Shown here in pieces: positions 12,201-24,200 of a stretch of DNA of 64,000 bases. The translations under genes were made by a program, and so were the position numbers. The notes below the pieces were generated by a model. The model was not told the origin of the DNA. It did not search any database and saw only the letters and a program-made list of their open reading frames with translations. How positions within the stretch are numbered: the first letter of the stretch is position 1; each line of letters opens with the position of its first letter. Source of the DNA: Notospermus geniculatus (lineage: Eukaryota; Nemertea; Pilidiophora; Heteronemertea; Lineidae); contig NMRB01000461.1 in NCBI GenBank assembly GCA_002633025.1, forward strand, positions 86,525-150,524, given 5' to 3'.

Positions 12201-15200
12201 TGCTGTAACTCAGGAACGACTTAACCCAAAGTGCTCCAATTTGCTATGTGGCCCCCTGCAGATGACCTTTATGTGCATGTGAAGTTTCGGCCTGATCGGA
12301 CATCCAATATGGCCGCCAGGTGGCGTAACCCGAAAATCATCAAAGTGGTGTAACTCAGGGACGACTTGACCCAAAGCGCTCCAATGTGCTATGTGGCCCT
12401 CTGCAGATGACCTTTATGTGCATGTGAAGTTCTGGCCCAATCGGACATCCAATATGGCTGCCAGGTGGCATAAACCGAAAATGGTCAAAGTGCTGTAACT
12501 CAGGAACGACGTGACCCAAAGTGCACCTACTCGGGAATGACTTTACCCAGATTGCTCATCCCTCTGTCATTAGACTGTTATGTCCAACCCGGTGAGCACA
12601 TGGTCCATGGACCATTTCATTAAAAGCTATAATTACAGTGACGGATTCTTGTTGGATTTCCGTGGAATTCCGCGTTTTCTCCATGCTGTGCCGTTTTACC
12701 ATTGGACGACGGACGCTTATACAATATCCGATTGGATACTTACTGAGTAAGGCACTGACGTCATATGCGAAACGCTGCTTGACTGTTTCATACGACATCT
12801 CTTCAAAAAAGATGTCCATTTCTGCAAAATTTTCTCTGAAAAAAAACAAAATTATTAGGCTGCCCACCGAAAAATGTGAATTTGTAAGTACATGTATGTT
12901 TATCTTATCTACATTTAACCTTGCCTTCTGACGTCACCAACACGTTGGAGATTGTCTAAAACCGGGTGTGAAAGGAACGGTAGTCCTGTAAATGCAAGTC
13001 TAGGTTATATTATTCTGCTTTTCTAAAATTACATGTATTCTGTAGCCATGCCTCATCCTCCCCAGCAGGGGTTTTTACCTCGTTTCTCCTATTATTCACT
13101 CGCACAACTTTGTGGAGGAACGAGACAAAAACACTGCTATGGGAGGATGATATATCCTATAAATACTTCTTTGAAGGATAAATCGGACTTAAAATTCCAG
13201 GGGAAGTTAGAATCCTGGTACACCTAACCGCTGTAGGCCTAGTCATGTGACGATATGCTGAAGCCAGGACGGCTCAGATACAATGTTAATCGTTGCCTTA
13301 CATGTTGGTCAGCGGCCGGTGGGTGCATATGAGTTCTTGATACGCCGTTGACACTTACATGTAAAATGCATCAGACGGCTGAATCTGTTCCCTGTATTTA
13401 TCCAACAATGCCATTAACTTCTCAAATCTTGGGACAATATTATCCAGTACTGATTTTGTATCTGTCTTGGAAAGGGTTAAATTCTCTAGCCGAATTTGTC
13501 CGTCAAACACGCATTGTGCCCAGTGATTTGGGCATGATACGTTCCAGCGCTCTAACAACCGTCTGGCACCTTCCTGTTTTTCTTTCACAAATTCACCAAA
13601 AAACGTTTTCTCAAACTCGCCAAGTTGTCCAGCCAACTTATCTTCAAATTCTTTGTAATTATCCTCAAGGCGAGAGAGGGTCAAAAACGATTTCTCCATG
13701 TATCGCCGAATGTCATGAATATGAGATGCAAAAAGTTGTTTCTTGGTGAGGCTCTCAACTCTGCTAATATTTAGAAACCAAGGACGAATCGTGATATCTT
13801 TCTGGTGCATACTGTCAACCCATTCGTTAAATTTGCTATCCGCGGCAGACGGGTCACTTGAATTGCGGTACAAGTCCATATCAGAAGTCATTGTAGCAAC
13901 TCGCGAAACAATACTAGTATCCTCTCCGAAGGCCGTTATAACTTTCCACCTCTCTTTGGCGTATTCAGAGGGTTCACTGAATATGTTGTGCTGTAGATTC
14001 CTCCGAAACGTACCAAGATGAAGCATCTTATTTGAATACGATCTCCAGCTCGTTTCCAATTGATCATCTGATTTTCTTGAACGTAATAAATTCTTCAGTT
14101 GTTCCAAGTCAATGTTAGCATTATCTACGGCCTCGGAATAACTTTTCATAACTTTCGCCCTTTTAGTTGCTACTTTCTTTAAAGGTCGAGTCATGTAGAT
14201 TTGGTCAGCATTGCCTGATGTCTCAGTGCTCAGAATTGGTGTACAATTTCCGTAATGGACAAAAATCTCCTCCAAAATCGTCCGTGAATAATTAAGATTG
14301 TACATTGTCACCTCGATTCGGGATTCAGCAGATGTTAAATAATCTTCATTTCCCCAAACTGCGTAACGGAGTGCCGACCACAAAGCATCGCTACCGGATG
14401 CAACATCAGGAAATTTCTCGAATAGTGGCAAATAAAAACTTCCATCATAATACATTTTTAAATCGGTGTAGTAGTTTTTAAGGTCTTCAAAAAACGCTTG
14501 GTAACGTTTTCCATCAGATGTCAATTGATCTCGAAGGTCAATCATTTTTGCCGCAAAATTGTCCCTAGAGACATGTTCAAAAGTGGCCGAAATGTTTAGA
14601 AATTCTTGTATTTTGCTAGAATATTCATCATAAATCTTCTTATCCGTGTTGATGCGATAATCCATGGCCTTCTGTCTAGCATCCTTTATTTTCTTTAGGT
14701 AATTCTTATCAAGGTTTTCTACGTCTTTGCCCGAAGCTGTCAGGAATGAAAAGTTGGAGTCGTAATTGGTAGAGTTGCATGGAGGTTCGCAGACGACGCA
14801 TTCGACATTTGAATCATTTCCAGCTGGAAAGAAAATTACATTGTAGATTGCTAGAACTTGGTAACTGAGTTGGAAACTGATGAACCTTCTGGATATTACG
14901 CCTACTGTGAAGCCGTGAACTAAAACGTGGCAGCAAAACTATTCCATAAAACTATGTGCACGTACACAAAGTGACTGCGCGATCATAAGCCTAGTGTACA
15001 TCACGCTTGCAACTGGAGACAACACTAGTCGCCATGGTGAGCTACTGGCGACTGGGAGGATCTACACAGAAAAATCAATCTCAGCTCGAGATAAAATGAG
15101 CTTAGCCTGCTATTTTGTCCCTAAAATGAGTTTCTTTGCTACTCGAACACAGAATGAGTACCAGTTTTCTAAGGCTTTACCAGTTTTCTTGCATCGACTG

Positions 15201-18200
15201 GAGATAGATGCAACTGGAGTCTCATTCTGAAGTGGAGACAAAGTCCAGGCCTGCTCATTTTGAGTTTTCGCAGTTCTCCAGTCGATGGGACAGGGCATCA
15301 GCTGGAGAAAATTGGAAACAATCCGAGGGGAACCAAAATCTGCTCATTAGGAGCTCGGTGGTGTGGTGGTTCTGGTGTCCGACTTGCGATCAGAGGGTCC
15401 TGGGTTCGAAACCCACTGGGTGTGAAACGTTTTTTTTTATATATGGAGACATCACTTGTTTATTCGATTCCAGACAACAGACAATCCGGTGGAGACAGCT
15501 GATAATCATTTTAACCAGTTGGAGACAATGTCATCTCAAGTGGAGACCCAGTTATGTCTATTCGAGTTGCAAAAGAAACTCATTTTAGGGACAAGAGTTG
15601 GAGATTCATTTTATCTCGAGATGAGGTGGTTTTTTTCTTTCTGTGTAGCTGGAACTGGAGGCGACTGATCAGTCGCCAGAAACGGTCGATGAACGCACCC
15701 TTGGCTGGAACTGAGATTTTGCCAATCGCCGCCAGTTGCACATGTTCAACTTGCTAGCCACTAGTCGCTGCGATGTACGCAGGCTTGCGACTCATCTGTG
15801 CCAGTTTTCTGAACGAAACCTAGTATCGTCGAGTCTCAACGCGTACGCCCCGGATACCTGAGTTGCTGCCAGTCGCAAGTGCGATGTAAGCGGTCAGGTC
15901 AAGATGACCGATTGGATCCTCCTAGTTTTACTGAGTTGCTGAATTTGCGATATGCGCGCAGCGCGTGCATCACCAGCGACTGATCAGGACCCATGTTCCC
16001 AAAGCCATCGTTAGGTTAACGATGTCGTTTAAACTGGGAAAATGCATAGCGTAACGACATCGTTAACCTTACGACGGCTTCGGGAACATGGGTCCAGATC
16101 AGTTACTTCCAGTCGCAAGTGCGATTTAGGACTACACCTAGCTTTAGCCGCAGCGGTAACCCGCGAAACCTTGCAATCAGGCTGTCTTCTAAAATGGTAA
16201 GGCGCAAGAAACGAGGAATAAACACACCTGTACAGTGAATTGGGTGGGATTTTATCGGCATCACGTGACGTAAAAGAGGCGATTCGATTGGTACACGTAC
16301 AGTGGCAAGAGATCGCCGGCAAATTCCAACAATGTGCCGACAAGCGGTGCATACTGCTTGCGCATTCTTGCTGCGGCATAATCAAACAATTTTGATCCTT
16401 ACGATTCCCACTGCGCCTTGCACGCAAGCACTAACGGCTTGCGGCCTCAGGTGCACACAGAGATTTCTTGGGCCTTGCCCCCTCTCGAGTCTACCTACCT
16501 CGATCAATCTCATTTGCGAAATCCCCAGCTGTGCACACGGGACGACCTACAAATGGCGACAGGGTTGTAAAATCAGAAACATCCATTAATTACACGATCG
16601 CATATACATGTACCTATAAAAAACCTGTGAAATAATAACAGACATAGGGAATACCTCAAAAGATATTGCAGATATTCTAGATATTGTCACATGGGTATTT
16701 GAATGCTGAGGCAGGCCTCACATGGGTGGTTTTGCAGACGGTTCAAAACCGTGCTGAACCTCAATGACACCGCCTATAGATACCGTGGGGGTGTTCGCCA
16801 ATTATGACCGCCACCTCGTTTTTGAAACCGCGAGGTTTTAAAAATGTTTGAAATTTTCACGGTGGTTCTCAAAACCGGGAATCACTGACTTACTGCCTCG
16901 TTGCTACCTTTTTGTCACGTTTCACAACCATTCGGAACTGCTGAAAAAATGGCTGGCGTGCTCTTACCCCACAACACCGTCCTTGTAGCCACCTCACAAT
17001 ATCCCCGCACACCAGGTTTTAACTTGAAGAAAGTTGAGAGAAATTGCCCAGAGAAACTAATGCTTGGAAGTTGTTCTCTATGGCCCACTAGTATCAACCA
17101 TGAAAACCGTTTAAAAATTCCAAAGCAAATTTTTAAAAAAATGAACATTTTGTTCCATTTCGCAAATTGACATCTTTAGATTTAAAAAAAACAATGCTAT
17201 TTCATGATACTGATGGGACATTTCATGACCATCTGGATGAAATCTTTTATAGAGATCATTTCCCACTTATCTTTGACTTGTCGAGAAAAAAAAAAAATCA
17301 GCTTTTTTGAAAATTAAGGTTTTTTTAGAGACCGTTCTTTTTTAAGAAAAAAAATTGTCAAGTTAAGTGTGGTTAGTCCAAGACTAGTAGGAAAGGATCA
17401 CCAATTAGAATTGCGCCTGAAGCTTTTTAAGCATGATTAGCTGCATTAAACTCTCTAATTTCCTGTTTCAATCTTTGTCCATAGTCTGGATGTTTGCTGT
17501 CTTTGACGAGATGGCATTTCCAGTAAGTCGCCAATGAGGTAGGAACCGCCTCGAATGCTTGCTCAGTATGCGCCCTAGCCCACAATTGTGTTCAAGTTAA
17601 AATCTTGGAGGAATTATGCTCCTCCAAGTTAATATGATTGCAAGATGGTGAATGACCAAGTGTAGGCCTACTTTGTAGTTGCTGAGCATCCTGTTTTGTA
17701 GTAGGCATCCTCGAACAAAGCAATCTTTGCAATGATGAGGCAAACTAGACTGAGGGACATCCAGCTGAACCATTTGCAGAAGCTCTTTGCATCTAACGAT
17801 GTTACTGCATGCTTTGGGAAGCGTTTGGGAGAAAATTGGCAGGAGAAGATAGGTTTGTTCGAGGATGCCTAGTACAAAACAGGATGTTCAACAACTACAA
17901 AAGTGCACTTGGTCATTCACCATCTTGCATCATGTTGCCTTGAACACAATTGTGGCCTACGGCGAGATACTCAGCATGCATTCGAGGCGGTTCCTGCCTC
18001 ATTGGCGACTTACTGGAAATGCCATCTCGTCAAAGACAGCAAACATCCATACTAAGGACAAAGATTGAAACAGACAATTGGAGAGTTTATTGCAGCTAAT
18101 CAAGCTTAAAAAGTTCCAGGTGCAATTCTAATTGGTGATCCTTTCCTACTAGTCTTGGACCAACCACATTTAACGTGATTTTTTTTCCCTAAAAAACGGT

Positions 18201-21200
18201 CCCTAAAAAATGCTGATTTTCCAAAAAAGATTTTTCGAGGAAAAAAAATTCGGCAAGTCAAAGACAAGTGGGAAATGCTCTCTATAAAAAATTTCATCCA
18301 GATGGTCATGAAATGTCCAATGAATATCATGAAATTGCATTGTTTTTTTTTTAATCCAAAGACGTCAATTTGTGAAATTGAACAAAATGTTGATTTTTTC
18401 AAAAAATTGCTTTAGAATTTTTAAACGGTTTTCGTGGTTGATACTAAGTGGCCCATAGAGAACAACTTCCAAGCATTAGTTTCTCTGGGCAATTTTTCTC
18501 AACTTTCTTCAAGTTAAACCCTGGTGTGCCCGCATATGGACTGTACATGACCGTGTTAACACCGTACATCACCTTTCTAACACCACGTTTGGCCGCAGTT
18601 GTACCGCATGTCCACCTTGTTGTCAACCGTATCACCACTTATTCACACTGTGTTTTCACCTACCTATCACAGGTTTGTTCCAAACCAAACCGCCGTGATT
18701 TTGGGCGGTTTAGCGCGGTTTTCAACCGTGTTGGAGCGCTGTCAAAACCGCACCGTCTGAGGCCCGCTTTAATCTGTTGCATTACTAATGCTACTATCTG
18801 TTTGGTAGTGATGTCATTCGCAGTGATCTTTGTGGCTTTAAGAAGCGCCACCATTAACCAAAACCTCATTACACTTTTTTGAATGTGTCATGCTGGTTCA
18901 CCCTTGCAGAAAAAGCCCCAGTAGCACGTCATGACATGTGACTACTTGGAACCTGTCCTTAACTGATACTTTTATGATTTCTTCCATAAATACATCAAGT
19001 TACAAAGATTTTACACTTAATGGGCCTGTTCTTGACAGCGTGGAGCTTTGAAACGGTCAGGTCAGGTAAAATGTTTCAACATATCACTGAAACGATTCTC
19101 ACAAGCACGTATTGGAGTGGTATTGCACTGCATCTACGCGGTTGTTTTTGAGTATAAATAAAGTGGAAATTGAATAGAATCTTCTAGTAGAATTGGTACA
19201 ATTTGTGAATAAAGGATTTTGGTATTTGAAATAAAGAAAACCTCTCCGCACACTAGATATGAGTAAGATTACATATAACTGAAAAATTTGAAATCGACCG
19301 GTTTGACCGTTTACTCAGATTTGTGAACACAATGGGTGAGGTCAAATATTTAGTAAAATTGGATTGAGTTATTGTTGAGTTCACTTGCAGTTAACCCGAG
19401 GTCATAATCCCGAAATAATCTTAGTTCAGGTTATCCCTGGAAAAACCAAACTGACTCCCAGGTAACTCCAGAATGTAGTTTCCCTGCCATGAATACACTT
19501 ACGGAGCTATGTACAGAGATAGCACACCACACTACAGTACCCCGTAGGCATATCAAAAGCAACCAAAGAGGGCTGTAGGGAGATGACAAGAGCAAGATGA
19601 TGGTCTGCTGAGAAGAATATTTGATAAGTTTCATCCACCTGATGACAGACAAACTCAGAATGCTTGCATTTTCTCAACATGTAGTCCTTTTTCATAAACC
19701 ACCTTCCTCACCTCTCCATCCAGGAATGAAACATCAGAGAATCCTCAAATTAGGCCATCAGTAAGTCTTAAGCAGTGACAAAATCCTTGTATATCTGCTC
19801 ACTGCTGGATGGAAGCCTTCTGACAGAAATTCCAGCCTTTGGTCATGTTGGTGGGGCCAAAGCTCGAATAAAAAGCCTAGAAAATGGCTAATATATGATT
19901 TGAAGCGGGAAGAAATCTCAACTCAAAACTTGACCTCAGGCTGGAGTTAACCTCTAGAGGTTAACTCAACTCTAGTACATTTTGTAACGCATAAGGGAAA
20001 CAAAATTGCTGCTTGTTCAGGTTAACTCGCCTCCAGAGACAAGTCAGAGTAAAATTTTCATGATTATCCACAGGGTAACCTAACTCCCGTGCAGCGGTCA
20101 ATGGAAATACGATAGAAGTAACTCTTGAGTTATCTTTTCGGGTTTACTCAAAATGAACTAAATATTTGACCTCACCCAATGACGGCTTCTTTTTCAATAA
20201 TACATTTAAGCAAAAATTCATAAGCGAGCGAAAAATGTACAACTAAAACTCATCAAAAACACCAACTTTATACATCCAATTATGTGCTTAATCTCCAACC
20301 GATTGAGACAATCTTGGTGTCATTCTGTCGGGCGTGATGTCCCCTTTCCGAAAAGATTGATGAATCAAACACATATAGTAAATATTACTCTGTAGACGAG
20401 ACGATTCAACACCTATTTTGTCCCAGTCCACACCGCCGCGACGAATGGTGGTCTCGGGCAAACCTATCCCGCTAGACGGCGCCACTAGAAATTGTAAACA
20501 TCAGCGATCACTGCGCTGCCACTGTCGCTGTCAATCATCCTGGTCACCGTGGCTTGGGCGGAAGTAGCCATGTATAGTAAGTACAATCTATCGGCACTGG
20601 GTGATTTTACTGCTGTCATTTCAACGTTTAATCTAAAGACGCAAGTTTATAAGTCATATCCAACACTCTAAACCGTTACCAAGATTTTTATTACAGCTGA
20701 TTTCCGAGAAACGATTCCAGCCAATGGGAACACAGTAGGCGGAGTTTGTAAAGAAAACACGTGGATTTGCGGCGGGCTTTATGCAAATAAGGGAAAGCGC
20801 CACCTGTCGCTAACATTAAGTACTGTGTACCCGTGGGGACCATTCGTCGCGAGTGCTTGGGACCCATGAAACATTGGTTACTTCAGGGCCATCTGTCAAC
20901 ATAATTTGGGACTTAGCTCAAGATTTTAGGATTGGAAATGAGAGAGCACGTCTCAAGCTTCCGTTTGGTGGCGAGTTCAACGAAATTCGATGGATATTAC
21001 GCACTTTACAGAGCTGAGAAAAGGAGGATTTTTCGTGAAATTTTAGTTGTGCATTTTTCGCTCGCTTATGAATTTTTGATTTAAGTAACCTACCGTCATC
21101 CTTCCATCGCGATGACTTTCTGCATCCGTGCTTTGCTACGTATTTTCTTGCCTCACAGTCTTCACGACAAACCATGTCTGTGTATTTGTCCAAGTACTTC

Positions 21201-24200
21201 AACTCCATACCCTCAGTGCATTTGGTCGCTTTAGTGTTGATCCGTATCATCTAGTCAGAAAAAAAGGTCAGTTTGATTATTTCATCAGAAATCATAATGC
21301 ATGAGAGCTGCCATGTTGCGAATCGAACAGACTGCAGCTGTTCGCATCAAAGCAGTTGCAGTTCTTTATACACAGTCAGGCAACGTAGGCCTACTCATTG
21401 TGCATACCGGTACATCGACACGTCTAACGTAAACTGGATGGACGAAATGGCGATTCATCACACTCATGTTCCAACTTTCATTCACATACCGTACCGTTTG
21501 ACGTTTCAGGGAAACGAAAGTGTACGTCCCTGGTCCGATTCCTTCTCCTTTGGGCACAATCATTGGAACATCGTCAGGGTCCAAAAAGACCAATTTGAAT
21601 CCTTTTGATGGGTGGGATCCGGGTGAATATTCGTAGCCTTCGACGTTCAGCAGCAAGTGTAGACCTTCCGCTGAGCCTAGAATAACACAGTCAAAAGCAT
21701 TATCAGGGAATGCAGGGGTAGGCCGATTTTACATGCGTACCTTAAGTTATCACCACTGTGCATGTGGCGGGAGTGTCCGAATTTGGACGCCATCTGCAAG
21801 TTGGCAACGTCACTCGCGTTTATTTTGGGCGCTTCATCAATGATATATTCAAGCGAGGTGGATTTTAGCTGTAGTTTCTCTTGCCTCGCGCCGCATGTTG
21901 CTCGATGCTGATTGGAACTATGGAGACAAAAATAGAATAATCCCCACAATACCTGCCGCAGTTTGCTGTGGTAGTTCGCGTTCATTTCCACTCGAGTTTG
22001 TTAATAGTCCTTCGAATTTGTAACACAGACCATGATCTGTGATTATCGGTGTGAAGTCCTTGAACGTGCACTCGCGTATTCCAAAACGACATCTGGAAAA
22101 ATTAGTTCACCACATTTTATTGATATTCAATAAAGAACTTCTCATGGAATGAAAATAATCGAGATAAATCAGTGGTGAATTTTAAGGTGCCCAAACATGC
22201 CACGCACATATTTTTATCCGCATTACAAAATTTTGAACATTATTACATTTTTTCTATGATTTTCACCCGGGTGGAAAACATTTATATCCGGGTGGAAAAC
22301 ATTTACACCCGGGTGAAAACATGTTTTCCACCCGGGTGGAAATGTTTTCCACCCGGGTGAAAATTGGAGGAAAAAATACAATAATGTTCAGAATTTTGTA
22401 ATGTGGATAAAAATATATAAATGGCATGTAGAATTTATCATGTATATGGCACCGTAGAATTTATCATGTATATGAAATAATGAAAATGATGTAAATGAAA
22501 TAATTGTGATGAATTCCTAATCATGATAAATCGGCAACCCCATTTTCTTCACCAGTATTTTTTTTTTTCATTTGACAAGTTTAATTTTTATTGTCTTTAT
22601 TTCCCTTACCCAGCAATCATTTCTTCAGCTCTATGTCCCAGCTGCCTCAGCAGCTCATCCCATGTTTGTCCTAAGAACTTGTCATAGCTTTCTTTGGATA
22701 CCGTTTTCAGTCCAATCTCGGTATCTGAAGGTTCATCCTTCAGGAACTCGTCAAGTGTTGGTTTTGAATCGGCGATGTTGAAGAATTTCGTGATATATGT
22801 AATATATGTACTTGCATTATTGTCAACTGCGGCAGTGAATCTAAAAAACAGAGTTATTGAGCATTATCACCACATAACTGCCTAGTGGTAGATAAAAACG
22901 AAAAGTCTGAAGACATTCCATTCGCTCTACTGTGAACTGTATATTTTGTGAGCCTGACTTAGTAGGAGACTCTGAATTTTGCGCGGAATTTCTTAATGCA
23001 CATTACAAAACATAAAGTAATTGATATTCAGCTCTGAGGATTACATGTACATACTTGAACTGGTTCTGGTTACAAATTGCAACAGACGGAAACGTCAAAT
23101 TTTTACTGAGTATGACCTCAACGTTGACAGTGATGGGCTCCGTCAGGAAGTATCCGACTCGCTCCTGTACCTGGTAGACAAGACACCCGCTGGCAGCGAG
23201 GATGACGATGGCCCATAATGTTCTGTGATAAGATACATATAGAAAATAACTAGCAGCAAATGACCCATAATTCAGTAGTTCAAGTTTGAGAACATTTTAT
23301 GTAAAACACTTCTACATGATCTGTTTACGAGCCCCCAAATTATGCTGACAATCCAGAGAACTACCAAACTAAACGTGCGAGTTGGAAAACTTCAGAAGAA
23401 ACGGAAAACGTAACGTATCTCTGTCGGCCTATGAGGCGCCATCAGTACAGGTCACAATTGACATCCCTACAGCTTCGCGTAAGTTACTCGCAAGTTACAC
23501 GTAACTTACGAGTAACTCACGGCTTCGTTTTCGCGTAACTCACTGCATAACTCGCCAAAATCGCGTAACTCGCCTCGTAAATCACTGCGTAGCTAGCGAA
23601 ATTCGCTTAACTCACCGCGTAACTCACCTCGTAAGTTATGCGTAACATAGCTCGTGAGTTGTTGCGTAAGTTACGCGTAACTTACGCGAATTTAGGGATG
23701 TCAATTGTGACGTGTACTATGTCATGGATTTGACGAATTCCATTGTTTGCAAACCAAGAGTTTTGCTGTAATCATGGTATCGCAAACCATGCTTTTGCGG
23801 ATTGGCCATGGTTTGCAAAATTAACCATGATTTTTGCAATGTTCATTATTTACAATCCATGACGAGTTTAATTCATGGTTTGAAAACCAAGAATTTTGCC
23901 GATTTTCATGATTTGCAAAGCATGAGTTTGCACGAACTTCATGGTTTGAAATAATTTTGTTATGGTTTGACAGTAACGTATGTTTTCAGAACCATGAATT
24001 TAAAGTTTCACGGGAATGAAATCATATGTTTTAGTCTAATTGCTGGTTTGAAAAATAATTTCATGGTTTTGTTTATATTTTATTTTTTTAAATACGTACA
24101 TTTATGGTTTGAAACAATGATATTATTTCAAATAATTTTGGGAAACAATTAAATTCCCACATGGTGCCTCATATTGGCCTTATTAGATTTACTATAGCCT

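Larger units (their letters stand above)
11547..12614. mobile_element. AGCTCACC-family element, copy 1 (intron 9)
   Basis: It begins TTAGCTCACCGTGGTGAGCT followed by a GTCGTCGTC run, and ends GGTGAGCACATGGTCCATGG. The same family occurs reversed at 24551-26394 and 31651-32760. It carries a tandem array with a 145-bp period and paired AGGTCA half-sites. Confidence 0.8.

Noticed and set aside
15350-15438. Functional tRNA gene
   Set aside because: The B box is good, but no seven-base acceptor stem or convincing anticodon arm can be drawn.
21677-21991. Open minus-strand frame between DEG/ENaC exons 4 and 5 with a GTACGC donor
   Set aside because: Its phase does not fit exon 5, whereas the GTATTG donor at 21952 does and gives the conserved CYKF block in another frame.
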